A DNA stretch of 64,000 nucleotides from Labyrinthula sp. Ha (GCA_015227615.1 JAALGZ010000049.1:210037-274036), one strand, 5' to 3'; shown: positions 22,641 through 36,432, counted from the stretch's first letter. A program made the numbers and translations. The notes: a model not told the origin generated them from the sequence alone.

Positions 22641-25600
22641 TTATATAACGGCGCTTTCACCTTTTAACTTAGATTCATAGGCGGCCTGCGCGATTTCGCG
22701 CAGTTTTTCTTCGCTTTCAGGGCCCATTTCAGCGACCATTGCGGCAAATTCGGACTTTTGCAATTCTGGCAAGTATTCCTCTGCATTTAACAACTTGTGA
22801 GGATGTTCAAACTCGGCTACTCTTCCCGCATTGAGGAAGCAAATTTTATCTGAGTCTATGATTGTTTGCAATCTATGTGCGATTATAATCATCGTGGGTT
22901 TTGAGTTATCCTGCTTAGATCTAAACTCTGTTCTAATAGTCTCTTGGATCAATAGATCGGTTGTTGCATCAACGCTTGCTGTAGCTTCATCTAGTAGCAC
23001 TATTTTACTTCTCCTTATTAGAGCTCGGGCCAAACAAACGAGTGCTCTTTCGCCAACAGAAAGGTTGGACCCATTCTCTGCAATTTCTGATTCAAGCCCG
23101 TTTGGCAAGTTATTAACTGTATCTATCAGATGAGCTCTTTCTATTGCCGAATTTAATTCCTCATCAGAGTAGAGTTTGAAAGGATCAATGTTTTCTCGAA
23201 GAGTTCCAACAAACAGCACAGGATCTTGAGGAATAAGAGTCAAACTAGAACGAAGCTTTGTCTTAGATACCTTTGATATATCAACCCCGTCAATAATGAC
23301 CGTGCCTTTCATCAGATCAACTATTCTAAAGAGAGCCATCATAATGGTCGACTTCCCAGCACCTGTCCTTCCTACCAAGCCAATGGTTTCCCCAGATTGG
23401 ATTACTAATAAATTAAGAAAAAAGAAAAACTATTACCCATGTTGGCGTCTCTCAAGGCAGGTTCTAAATTTTCTCTATAACGAAGCCAAACATTATTGAA
23501 GACAATCCGCCCATTCTCAGGCCAACTGCTTAAGGCAAGCGGTGGAGTTTTATTTTCAATATCAGTGTCTCCATTTTCCGACATCCCTTCCTCTTTTTTT
23601 GTTTCATCATCATTACCAAGTTGTTCTATTGGAAGTTGGGAATATTCTTGCACCCTCTCTACAGCATTCATATATGCCTAAAAAATTAAAATAAATGATT
23701 GAATACCTCAACTTGTGTACTCATCCTCATACCTAAGTTAAGATTGATAGTGATATTCAAAGCCAAACTTAAGCTCAATCCCGCAAGACCTGGCTGAATC
23801 TGTCCATTTTCAGCTGTTATTATCATTGCTACTGCGCAAAAGAAAATAATGAACGCTCCAAGAAATTCTAGACGCATTCCTAACCATAACTGGGATATTT
23901 CAAATGCGAATCTGGCCCTATGAGTATGATCAATTCTTTCTTTCGACAATTCTTCCCAAGTTCTGACAATGTTAAAGGCCCGAATGGTAACAACTCCAGA
24001 CAGACTCTCACCAAGTTGGTTTAAAACTGGGGATCGAGATATTGACTCGATTCTTTGCATTTCTCTACTAGTAGAAATATAATACTCCCTCAATCCAAAA
24101 TATATAACAAAAACAGGCACGATAACAACACTGAAAATAGGGGCTACCACACAAAAATAAGCTAATATCCCCAATACCCTAACAACCGTCATAATTACCC
24201 ATTGCCACACAAAGGGCAACCGGTCATCAATATAGTCTGTATCTCCACCTAGACGATTAATAACAGTTCCTAGAGGTGTCTCCCAGAAAAAAGACATAGG
24301 AAACTTGAGTACTTGCTCGACCATACTTCTGTATAAATTTTTAGCTGCCTCCACTCCAAACTTTGCGAAACCGAAACTACGAACAAACACAAGAGCCAGA
24401 TACAAGAGAGTTATCCCCCAGTAACCCCCAATAAAAGTTTGTTTTGAAACAGCGAGGCCATCGTCGCCTTCGTTACTTTCATCGTTTTGAGTGAACAAGG
24501 CTAGCCACGAGTCTATGCATAGATACACAGCTTCACAGAGGAAGAACGTACAAGTTAACATGATAAACAGAGTCAGCGAACCTCCTGTTCCAGATTTGCC
24601 ATATGCTGAAACGGTTGCCCATGAAATGCCACCACGTTGGCGTTTCTCAACACTCACTAATTTCCCCTTCTCGAGTTCTTTGGCGGTTTCCTCGGCGACT
24701 TCAAACTCAGATGAGGTATGACTAATTTGTGAAACCGGCCTTTCAGTTTCGAGGTTGTCTGTAGACCCCTGGGGCTTTGCTTCGGTAGAATGAGCTTCTT
24801 CCCCTTCTTTTTCCTGATTCTGAGAAACTAGATCCTCGAGCAACTTCCTCAAATTACCAGTATCATCTTCCATCAACTTTTCGTACGTCCCGCACTGGAC
24901 TATGCGCCCTGCATCTAAGATTACTATGCGATCAACTTTCGGTAGAAACTGAACTTGGTTTGTAACTAAGATCTTAGTCTTACCTTTAAGTGATGATTCT
25001 TCCCCGTTATTTAAAACTTGGTTAAACAGAAGATTGCCAACTTCTGGATCTACTGCAGCCAAAGGATCATCGAAGATATAAAACTCGTTTTGCGAGTACA
25101 CAGCCCTTGCTATGCTAACTCTTGCTTTTTGTCCTCCCGAGAGAGTTACTCCTCTTTCCCCTATCTCGGTCAGATCTCCAGCAGGAAATATCTGCAAATC
25201 TGATTCCAAGCAAGAAGCCTTAAGGGCTTGCTGATAGCGCTCTTTATTATAAGGTTTCTTGAATAAAATATTTTCGCGCACTGTTGCATTGAAAATAAAA
25301 GCTTCTTGAGAGCAATAACCAATACTGGAAAGGAGGGCATCCGACTTCTTTATATCTCCAGACTTCAAAGGCATCTCCTCAAGTACTGCTGACACAAAGG
25401 AGGATTTACCCTGGGCTACCCGACCAATTAAAGCAACTAGCTCCCCCTTCTTAACTTGTAAGTTTAGATTATGAAGTTGGAAGGGTTGGTGATCGATGAT
25501 CTCTGCACTCTCATCTGCGTTCTCCTTGGCAGCTGACGCCCATTGAAAATTTGCATTTTTCATCTCCAGAACAACTTCATCATCCTCAGGTCTTTTAGAA

Positions 25601-26914
25601 TTAGTCTCAAGGGATGGAAAATATAAGAAATCAGCAATTCGCTTGAAACTAACTATGGCTTGAGAAAAGGTGGCAATTGCAATAGGTATACTAATAAAAG
25701 GGGAACGGATCAGCTGAAAAAGAGAAACAACTGTGAAGGCATCTGCGGGACTAATACTGTCATGAGTAAGATAGTACACAGTAAAACTTGTAACTGAAGC
25801 AATATTTGGAACAATCAGAGCCACCGGAACAGTAAAAGCTCGAAGATACGCAATTTTTAGAAGAGATACAAGCTCTGTATCTCTTAATCTTTTCAAGATT
25901 TTCTCTACCGGAATTTCCCAAGCATATAACTTTACTATTTTTATGCCCTGTAAAACCTCTTTTGCATACTTTATTCTACTGTCCGTACGTCCAAGTTTTG
26001 TTCCTTAAAATAAAATGAGAAATAAAAAATACTTTGTGCCCTAAGTTGAAGCTGTCCAAAGTACAAACTCAAGGGTACAAACCCAGCCAAAACAGCAACC
26101 CCTGCAAATGTAGCAACGCCAATATAATAATAGATGTAGATCAACCCACCAACTAGACTGAATGGTGCTATGAGAGTTCTATTCAAAGACCTCCTAATAA
26201 AATGAAAACCAAAAATAATAATTACAACATCTCCAATACAGTCTGTACATCAGTGTTTAGAAAGGTGTTCATCTGGCCTGTGCTCGTTTTTTGTTTTGAC
26301 GCATTATCAAGAAGCATGACTTGCTTGAAAACAGCAACTGAAAACATGCTTCTACCTTTGAGTCCAACAGAAACCCAGATAAAATCTGAGTAGGTTAAGA
26401 GAATTGTGGACACAACTTGGGATAATCCAAGCCCTAAACCATACATATAGGCTACCCACAAAGGCTCATCTGTATCACCTTGAATATATGAGGTCAATAG
26501 TTGCAAGAAAAACGGTCCTAAGAATCGCAGAAGCGTGTACAGGGCATGCAAGATGAAGGAAAACAGCAACTCTCCTCTAAAACTCTTGTAAAGAATTTTC
26601 CATAGAATCCATTTGGACTCTATTCCTTCTTTCTTGTACTTTTCAAACAGCGTATTGAATTGATCTTCAAGAAATTTAGCTTCGGCATCCTCAGAAAGAT
26701 ACCATAGATCCGCTGGTTCTAGTCTTCTCTTATACCCATTTGCCACAACAGGGTTCAGCCAAGTTAGAAACAAGCGCGAAATAAAACCTCGACTTTCTAT
26801 GTCTAGTGCAGCGTCATAGTCCACATATCGTTCTCTGTATTTATTCACATCTATTGCCTTTGTTATTTGGTCTTCTTTTGCTTCAGGTTTGCCATTTTTT
26901 TGCGAATTTTTCAT
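22641..26914 (-). CDS. ABCC (MRP-type) ABC transporter core lacking TMD0, five exons
   Basis: ATP-driven exporter of conjugates or xenobiotics in a cell or vacuole membrane. Four GT-AG introns restore one frame: 26194-26225 (32 nt), 26004-26032 (29), 23678-23706 (29) and 23405-23436 (32). The exons total 4,152 nt, giving 1,383 aa. The order is: cytosolic N-terminus with the ABCC entry motif (FISRLFLTWLNPVVANGYKR), TMD1, NBD1 (about 440-650), linker, TMD2, NBD2 (from about 1,120). NBD1 has LSGGQKARVSIARA and FDDPLAAVD, with Asp in place of the catalytic Glu as in other ABCCs, but its Walker A is GRVAQGKSS, with Ala for the fourth-position Gly. NBD2 is canonical: GRTGAGKST, LIPQDPVLF, LSVGERALVCLARAL, LLDEATASVD, IIAHRL. 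There is no TMD0 at the N-terminus; a TMD0-only gene lies 4 kb away. Confidence 0.95.
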
Positions 26915-29900
26915 ATTTCCGTTCTCCGTTTTTGTTGTTCTTTTGTTATTCGGATATTTTAAACGGATAGGAGCGATTTTGATTTGCGAGAAAGAGAACC
27001 TAACTTAACGGAATTCCCCGATTTTTTGTACCTGTTGGTTTTCTCAAGATGACAAAAACAAGATAGCGTTACCAATGATTAAGGGGATGGGATAAGATAT
27101 ATATATATTGAAAACTGATGAATAAATATTTGGCCCATATTATTTTTATTCACAATCATTAATATTGGTAAAACCATTCTTACTTGATAGTTAAATATCA
27201 AATGAATATGATACCTAGGTTAGACCACATGAACCTAGGCCGAACAGCAAAGAAATAGTTTTCCTTCTTGTACCGTATGAAATTATTTTATTATGGTTAT
27301 GTGTTATGGGGATAGTCTGGAGCAAAATGCAATTGAGCCATATGGCGCATCCTTGTAATGATAGCCAATTGATAACTAAATTAACAACAGAATCATTTGA
27401 TACCAATCTAAATTCATAATCTCTTCTTGTTAGTCAGAATCAAAACAATTATCAAATAGTCTTTGGTAAATTTTACCCAGTACGATGCCTACCATGACAA
27501 AGGTGCACACAACACCCAAAATTTAGAGAGTGTGCATTTCGCTCATAGACAGGGATCAACAATAGGCCGGAAGAGTGGATATCACAGAGGCGTCAGAGTC
27601 GGTAAAGGAATTCCACCATTGGTAAACCATAGAAAAAAATTCGTATGATGTGCCACTTCAAATGAATCCTAGAATGGTCAATGTTTGCAGAACGAAACAG
27701 ATATACTTGATTCCGAAGTCAGATAATCCAGATACTGATTGGATGAATCAATCTCCTAAGAACCGAACACAGAACACAAGGAACCAACCAGAAAGCATGG
27801 AGGCAAGGTGAACATAATATAAGAGAAAAAAGAAGGCCATTACCTCTGGAGCGGAATGATTCATACAGGAGGGGAAGGAAAAAGCCACTTTCTTAAAACT
27901 TTAGTGCTTACAAGAAAAATAATTTGTCAGAGCACAAAATCTTTGGACTAAGGCATAAATGTAGGAAGATACAAATGTTTCATACAAGGTGGAGAATAAT
28001 GTCAACTTGAAAGAACATATGAATTAGTACAACGGATATAATAAATGTCGGTTCTAAAATCTTACAAATCCGCCATAACCCAGAAAATCATTGTCAGAGC
28101 AAAGCAGAATGTTCTCTTAGAAGAGATATTCTACTAGGGGTAACTAAGCAGCTCCACAAAAAAAAACACTGAACATCTATATATGCAGAAATGAAACGAA
28201 AAAACCTTGTAAGAAAAAATATTAGTAGATTTTGAAAGCACTAAATAACGATATGAAATGGTTGCAAAAACTAGGGGAGGAGAAGGCAGCTCTGCCTTTT
28301 TTCATATTAAGGGGTTTAATCACACATGGATAAGATTCAGGAATAAATGATGTTCAACATATATTTTGACTTAGGTACAATCCTTTATAGTCTAAGTGCC
28401 AAATTGGTTAGGTTTAACCCTGATTTTGACGATGTTTACATTCAACTATTTATTATTTCTATAAGAAAGTAATTGGATTTGGACTCTCAATTTATTTTAA
28501 AATATTTCTTACTAACAAGAAGCGAAATTGATTCATGATTCAAAGATATGTATTTGGGGCTGATGATGTCTAGGGTTAAAAGATTCTAGTTCCAGGAAAA
28601 GCATTGAGGGATCAACATTAAAGAGAATGTTTTGAAAGATGATGGGAAGGAGTTAGGGTTCAAGTCAGGGTTGAATGTTCTTACATCAGGGTTTAAAACC
28701 TAGATCGGTCTAGCAGTTAACGCCGTACTTTTCTATGGTGTTCATAAAAGATATATCATGACCTCTCCTTCTAACTTTCATTTTCTTTTGTGAAATGACT
28801 CTTAGCCCAAGTGAGCCCAATAGCCACTATACTTCCTTGACCTTCCGTCCAGATTTTATTTCAAGGCGATACACTATATAGGCGTTGTAGAATATATTTT
28901 CTAACAACCATTGTTTAGTTTTTATTTTTTTCAAAGAGCTAGTTACAAACATACAGAATAATGAGTACCTAACCTTTGGCACTCTTGGCGCTCAAGTAAT
29001 AATAATAAAAACATGTTTACATTGGGCTTCAATTTCTCTTTTACCTAAGCATTAAATCTTTCTTGCTTTCTAGTTTTCGTTATAGCTACAGGTTGCTTCA
29101 GGAAATTTCTAGAAAATAGTAAATTCTCCTCAATATATTTTGTCCTCTTTATATTGCATATCTTAGTCAAATGACAGTACAGGATAAGCACATTTTGATA
29201 AGGGCTTTAACTACATCTGAATCAAGCACCTCAGTTCTTGTGGGGCATATTATGTTTAAGTCATTTTTATCGCGCTATTGATTCAAAAACTTCACAGATT
29301 CTAAGACCTAACCAGTTCTGAGCTCAGCACCAATGTATCAGCTTAACTACCATCCGCAATAACGCTAGAACCTCCTTGCAAATGCATTTTTTTTTCTTTA
29401 TTGGTTCCATTATATCATACAAAATTCTTTTTAAAGTATATTCTCTGATTGTTTTTGTGATAGATACATATATAATCTAATGCCTCTAAATTAAAGTTAT
29501 AGCCGAAAGTCTCTTTTTCTGGAACAGATACATGATGCAGATACAGCTTTCGCGCTGGTCAATGTTAGAACAGAAATTACTTCTTCACACATCCTCTACA
29601 CATGTCCTTTGTTGTTTCCTAAACTTGATACCGTTGTTCCCTCATTTTTTTAAGAAATCCCTCTGAAATTTATCGAGATTATGTGTGAAGTCAACATAAA
29701 TTGCTATGTTTTCTTAGAGCTCCCTGTTAAATATCAATATTTCGTTTCTCTTTAAACATCTTTTTTAGGAAGGGATGGTTCCAAGTATATGCTTTGTGTA
29801 ATTGACATATATTTTGCTGTAACATAGTGCTCACTCACTTAATTTAGTACTGCTATCTGATAAATTAAAAGGATATCTCACAGTACACGGATGCACCAAG

Positions 29901-32900
29901 ATCTCAAAACGTTGTGTTATTCATCTATCCTACTAGCACGCATCCAATTTGGATTTTGCAAGAGATCTAATCAATTTCTGCGGGGGATCATGGCGAGTAG
30001 GTGACTCTTTCTAAGCCCTTGAGTGGTACCCGATAGATTGTAGCCTCTATATGATTAACTCATTCTCTTATACATCCGCTAGTGAAAGAACACATCACAG
30101 TGCGCCACCTTCTCAGTTATAGAATTATCCTTGTAACACTATTTTCACGTTTTATTTGCAGATATTGTCACCATGATGTGGCAAATATCAATACTTCGAT
30201 CTTCTCAGTGTTTTGGCATCTATTTGCGATATTCATAATACCGGATATTCTTGAAAAAATAACTCGTAATATATTCTTCAAGTTTAACAGACTGGTTGCT
30301 TAGGTCTGAATAGCTGAGATATGTTGTTCAAATACTTTAATCTGGTCAACATATGGTTTGTCCTTAGAAAAACTCAGTACCACAAATGTTAAATTTTCTT
30401 ATTTATGTGGCAGTGCATGGCATATCATTTTTCAATTTAATTTATTCAGTCTAACCTCAAAAGATACAAATATTTTTATTTTTCTAACGGTACAAGATTC
30501 TCTATTTAACATGTCAGACTTGACCTATTAGAAAAATCGATGGTTTCCAACTCCATGCGCTTCGTGCATTCTTACCACTGGCACTTGAGTATATTTCAAA
30601 ACATTATTTTCTTCAATCCTTTTCATTATTATTAATAGTGAGAAATCTATTTTACCTTGTCACTTTTAAGTTAGATCATTCATTCCAATGCTGATAAACT
30701 TCATCACCACCGTCCTATAACTCTTACTTGAAATAAACACAAATTTCGAAAATAGGCAATTCCACAGTTCTATATGAAAGGTAAAATTTAATGGCACGTT
30801 GCTTATGCATTATCATATCTTAAATGTGTGGCTGGAGGTTTTCAATTCTGGTCTATTCTTACTTGTTATTTATCATAGTTTTTCTCCGAAACTCTGCTAA
30901 AATTTAGATTTTATTTTATAGAGAAGACACAAGTATAGATTAACTTTTTAGTTATTTCCCTATTTATATAGTAGAAAAATGTGATCCAATACTTTTCCAT
31001 TAGTTTTGATTTACTGCATATCACAAATATTTTGGCGCAACTAAATAAATTCGTCCAATCTTAATAGTCGTCTGCTCCATTGTTGGTACGTTATAGCGCA
31101 AAATGTTTGACTTCTTATGTTACAGAGTTTATGGTCAGCTGACCTTGTGTAGATAGGAAATATAGTTTACAAAGAATTTTCATATTGAGACAGACCGTTT
31201 CATCCAAGGCAACAGGGCCTAGTACAAACAGACAATTTTGGTAATACATCTTCAAATATCCTTTATGCTGTGGGGTGTACTGTTATACCCAGCTGGTACA
31301 GCTTTGCATTAACTTCCTTATGTGTTGGTCAGCAACACAGAATATCACTTCACGGTTGACAACCCTTATAGTTCTTCTAGTCAATTACCCTCTCCTCACA
31401 AATATATTGAGGCATATTATTGAGCCAAAATCCTGATTATATATACCAATTTGTAACCTTCATAAGACCGAGAATGCAAATATACCTCTTCATTCTATAA
31501 CATCACTGTACCGTCGTAACAATGCAGTAGATGTTACTTTTTCTGTCAAAATATATCTCTATCAAATTGAAAATATATTTTTATGGTTTTTTCAATGAAG
31601 GAAGAACAAAGATAATGGATATGGTTCATAGCTGAGACACATTTTACAGATTAAGAGACGGACCTATGAATGTATTGAAAACATTTTGTGTGATAAGGTT
31701 GATATATTTATTGGGGTCAAATTTTAAATTCAAGTATTAGCTACAGTTATTCTCTGCATTCGTCCGTTAAAGTCCGGTCCATAATAAAATGTCACTCTGG
31801 TGCTATTTTCTTGGAAAACATCTTCATATTTAAATACCTAAGGGAATTAGGTAACGTGAATTAATATTGAAGTCAATCTTTGATCGCTTTCGATTATATG
31901 TAGGTATGTTGAGCTCGGGTATGTTCTCATGTTATATTAATTTCAAGCTTTTTGTCATCGGTTCAATTATATCTTAAAATATTTAATTATCATCACAGTA
32001 AAAACACTTCCATAAACTATAAACCAAATCAAAAGAGCTTTTGCCAAACGCTCAGCACCATTTAGTATTTGAAAAAGTCATATATTTTCATTTAAACATT
32101 TGGTTCATTCATTTTTTTTCACATGGGCGTTTTCCTGGAACCATGTCTATTCTTTCATCTAATATATATGAGGATAAATGTCTTTATCTATGTTAGCCAC
32201 AGACATGAATATAAAATAATTTTCTTCTTTGATTTGAGCAAAAGGCGACATTTCATTCCTTAGGAACGAAAAGTTGTCGTTAAACTAAAGATGGAACGAA
32301 GTCAATTAGTCCAAAATTATTGTGACTCCAACCTGAAAGAGTTCAAGAATAGCGAATATTCAAATATAAGATTATTGTTGGTAGTGGGTTTGATAATATG
32401 TTTTTGGAGATGCGCTTAATGGGAATTTCTTTGGTCTCGGTTGACTAATCTATAATTATTCTGCATTTTTACTAAAATAACTCTTATAAGAGCACGGTTT
32501 CAAAGTAAGTAGAATGGCAATTGACAAAAAATTGCATATACCTATATAACCGCTGAATCATCATCTCCTCGAGAAATAGTTTTATCATCTCATTACCTAC
32601 ATTTTTTCTCGGTCATCTTACAGTAACTTGCAGCTTCCCCATTATTGGTGGTAATAAAAATCTTGTTAGCTATGGTCTGGGTTTATTAAATGGACTTTTA
32701 ATTTGTGTAACTGAAACTCTGATTCATCTCATCTCTAACGGCTTTCCTCACATACATCATATTTTAAAAGATTAATGCATCTAGCCTGCATTTTTTCATT
32801 TCCGCGACCAGAGGGAACAAATAGTTTTGGGCGTAAGAGACTTCGTAATGTAACATATTTTCAATGAACAGGTTGATATGTCCTTATAGCTTATATCTCT

Positions 32901-35062
32901 ATAGTTAACAACGACAATCTGACACCTCACCTCATGTTTACTTTTTATACCATCAGTGTCTGATGCAACAAATTATTTACTATTGTGTTTGTATAAAGCT
33001 CTGTGTTAATAGATTATTTTTCAAAAGAAGGGATGTACTTATGACATCTTCCGTAGATGTTTCTGGGCAAGTAAGCCAAGAAATTCTTTGGTATCGCCAC
33101 ATATGGTCTTCTCTGCACTTTTTAATGTGTGTAGAATAGCTAATGTTTTATATATTAGTGGATAAAATTTGCAAATAGGCTGTATTAAGTAATTAGCTAA
33201 CTTTGTTTAGGCTATTTCGAGGGAAAAAGATACTGTAATACACACACATCACACTTAACTTCTTATTTTGCATTCACCCAGTATGATGTACTTTCATGTG
33301 ATAATTATTTCTTCCACATTGTTTACAGCTTTGGAGTCTTTCTGAAAAAGATTGGTTTTGGACTAGAAGTTCTTGATGAGAAAATAAGCACATAAACCAC
33401 TCTATTAGAAGTATTTTCAACTGGATAGGTCCTCTGAAACTATTATGAAAAATCGTAGGAAACTACAAAGGTTTAAATATAGGCTCAACACACTTTCAGA
33501 AATTAAGAGTTCTTAGCACAAAATAAGCCCAACATCCTATGATCAAAGAGCCATCTTTGAAAGTGAAAGGCACAGCCCAGGTAGGAACACTGAAATAAAA
33601 AATTTATGAAAAAAATCTGATATTTCCTCTAGATGAAAATGCCCAACAGAAGCGAAGTTAGTTAATAGCTAATCATAGGTATCATCTTAGTGTTTTTCAT
33701 AAGGCTTGCTAATATTCAATACTTTGAGACGTGCTTATATAGGTTTCGATGGGAGCACTGACGGGAAGTTTTCTTTCGTAGCGTATAATGATGTTGGCAC
33801 GAGTAGAATACAGTGCTCATCATGTTAGTACCGACTAGCTGTGGCGAAAATGAAAACGTAGAATTGGTTTGAAGCAGTGTTTGAGGGAAATTAATATCTA
33901 ATTAAAGCTTGCAGTGATCTTTCCCTGGGTGGATAACCATTGTTAGAGATACTTTCCCATGAGCTAAGTGTTCACCCCTTGCCTTTTGCTTTGGAAAATC
34001 ATCTTAGGGTTGATTCTATTCGCTACACAAAGAGAAGCGTGGGTAGAGAACAAACGATTGTGGTCCCAGAGAGTGGCGTTGATCCTTCTAATCTCTGAAT
34101 TTGTTCCACTTAGTTGTTATTGTCTATGATCCACCCAACATTCTTGTATTAATTACTAAGGCGATAGAGCAACCTGAGAATCATTCTTCATTAGTTGAGT
34201 TTGCTAGGAGCAGGTCTTGAAAAATGTATTAAAATTTTGAAGGAAGAAACCAACGGCAATGAAGTTTCATGTTTTAAGACTCTTTATGGGAAAAAGTTTT
34301 ATACATTGGCTGACTTTTATTATAAGCATACCCTTCAGCACACCTCCTACGGGATTCTAACCACATAAGGCTTCCATGGTGTTCATTCCTTCTATCCCTT
34401 ACACGAAGCTATTCTTACCCAAATAGATGAAAACTACATGTGAGATTTGCCACCGGAAAGAATATGATTGTTTTCTCTTGACTAAATTAAAAAACCAAAC
34501 TGTGTTTAAGCTCGCAGTAGCTATTTTTTCTCTGGTTCGTAAGAAAAAACGTTCTATACTTGTAAAAGATTACGAATTCACTTAGATTATAATTTAGATG
34601 TTAAGTTTTTCCTTTAGTTTTCTGCAAGAAGTTGTTGTAGACACAAAACCTAATGTATATAATTAATTATTTATAGACCCATAGTCGCCCAAAATAAAAT
34701 ATTTTCAGTCATTGCCGGAGAAGTTATTCAATTTCCGTTTTTCATCGGGTTTCCGAGCATCTCTTCCAATGACCAACCCCGTCAAAAATAGGTTTTTTTA
34801 GTGATATAATGACCTTTAGTATCGTTCAGAAGCATTTTGAGACCCTTCGGAAGCTTTATTTAGGTAAAATATAGACAATCGGTTTTCGGAGTGTGAACGG
34901 AATATCAAAGTTTGATTTCCATGATGGCATTACCACATATTGGTAAGTATATAAAGCCGACGGGGTTTCTGGAGTGAAATCCGGTAACATAAAATGGAAA
35001 TCTCGGAATTTCGTTGTCCGGCTGCAACAGACCAAAAACAAATAAATTAGTGAAAACAACAA
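26915..35062. other. 8.1-kb gene desert
   Basis: No supported gene. Open frames are few and below 75 codons. Minor structures: an AT run at 27,100-27,111 and an 8-bp inverted repeat CCTAGGTT / AACCTAGG at about 27,212-27,239. A plus-strand frame at about 33,930-34,095 reads like fossil protein (LENHLRVDSIRYTKRSVGRE, then TIVVPESGVDPSNL) but the family is unknown. The stretch is probably degraded mobile DNA. Confidence 0.5.
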
Positions 35063-36382
35063 ATGTATTCAAGAAGATTAATTTCAACGATTAGAACGCT
35101 TGCAACTAAAAGGCAAGTATCAAATCTTGCTAGAAAAAATTTATTTGCAGCGCAAACGCCTAGAATATCTTCTTCCTTCACTTCAACTTTTCAAATCCAA
35201 CAAAAAGCCTACTTCTCTTCGCCAGTTCCTCATGGCGGAGATTTAGTATCGCTTATGCAGCCAGAAAAAGAAAGTCAACTTCTTTCTGAAGTAACCAAGA
35301 CCATTGATATCAATGAGAGGCAATCATGCGATGTACAGCTTTTAATGAATGGTGCTTTCTCCCCACTTGACGGTTTCATGGACAAAGATACATACACCTC
35401 AGTAGTTGACACCATGCGCTTGCCAGAGTCTCATGCCAAAGGCAATCTTTTATTCGGACTTCCAGTTGTTTTGGACTCATATCTTCCAGAATCTGAGTTT
35501 ACTCCTGGAGAGAAAATTCTGCTTAAATTCGAAGGAACCAACATGGCTGTTCTTACCCTAAAGGAAGCATATACACCAGACAAGGCCGTTGAATGTAAAA
35601 AATGTTACGAAACCTCTGAGCTAGAGCATCCTGGTGTTAGAATGGTTGCAATGGAGCGTGGACCTACCTACATTTCTGGTGAAATCACTGGTTTGAACTT
35701 TCCTGAAAGAATTTACCCATCCAAAACACCAGAAGAACTTAGAACTGTTTTAAGTGAAATGACTCAAGGAGATGTTGTTGCGTTTCAGTGCAGAAACCCT
35801 ATTCACAGAGCACACTATGAGCTTTTTACCAGAGCTCTAGATGCTCCTAATGTAAGTAAAGATGGAATTGCATTAGTACATCCTACTTGCGGGCCAACAC
35901 AGGAGGATGATATCCCAGGAGATGTTAGATACAAAACCTATGAAGTATTGAAGGCAGAGAAGCAAGATCCTAGAGTAGCTTACGACTACCTTCCATACTC
36001 CATGCACATGGCAGGACCAAGAGAGGCTATTCAACATATGATCATCCGAAAGAACTACGGATGCACTCACTTTATCATCGGAAGAGATATGGCAGGAAGC
36101 AAGAGTTCCATCACTGGAGAGGATTACTATGGTGCTTATGACGCTCAAGATTTGGCTAGTAAACACTCTGAGGAACTTGGCATGCAGACTGTTCCTTCGT
36201 TAAATCTTGTTTACACTGCAGAAGAAGGTTACTTAACTGCAGATGATGCAGAGAAGAAGGGACTAAAACCAGTAAAATTATCTGGAACCGAATTCAGAAG
36301 ACGATTGAGAGCTGGAGAGGACATCCCAGAGTGGTTTGCTTTTAAATCTGTAGTAGAAGTTCTTAGAGCGGCTCAAAAATAG
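35063..36382 (+). CDS. ATP sulfurylase with predicted organellar leader
   Basis: Sulfate adenylyltransferase: ATP plus sulfate gives adenylyl sulfate (APS) and pyrophosphate, the first step of sulfate activation. The ORF is 439 aa from ATG 35063. The first 55 or so residues (MYSRRLISTIRTLATKRQVS) are rich in Arg, Ser and Thr without acids, like a mitochondrial targeting peptide. The core starts at LVSLMQPEKESQLLSEV. It has the PUA-like N-domain (LMNGAFSPLDGFM), the catalytic QCRNPIHRAHYELF (QxRNPxHxxH), GRDMAGSKSS, and GTEFRRRLRAGEDIPEWF near the end. There is no APS kinase domain, unlike animal PAPSS or fungal enzymes, so it is a single-function enzyme. It is convergent with the SLC35F5-like gene, 50 bp apart. 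Confidence 0.97.
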   Translation: MYSRRLISTIRTLATKRQVSNLARKNLFAAQTPRISSSFTSTFQIQQKAYFSSPVPHGGDLVSLMQPEKESQLLSEVTKTIDINERQSCDVQLLMNGAFSPLDGFMDKDTYTSVVDTMRLPESHAKGNLLFGLPVVLDSYLPESEFTPGEKILLKFEGTNMAVLTLKEAYTPDKAVECKKCYETSELEHPGVRMVAMERGPTYISGEITGLNFPERIYPSKTPEELRTVLSEMTQGDVVAFQCRNPIHRAHYELFTRALDAPNVSKDGIALVHPTCGPTQEDDIPGDVRYKTYEVLKAEKQDPRVAYDYLPYSMHMAGPREAIQHMIIRKNYGCTHFIIGRDMAGSKSSITGEDYYGAYDAQDLASKHSEELGMQTVPSLNLVYTAEEGYLTADDAEKKGLKPVKLSGTEFRRRLRAGEDIPEWFAFKSVVEVLRAAQK

Positions 36383-36432
36383 ATTGAATAGTTTTTTTTA
36401 AATCAAAATAACATTACTTTGTTTTATTTACA

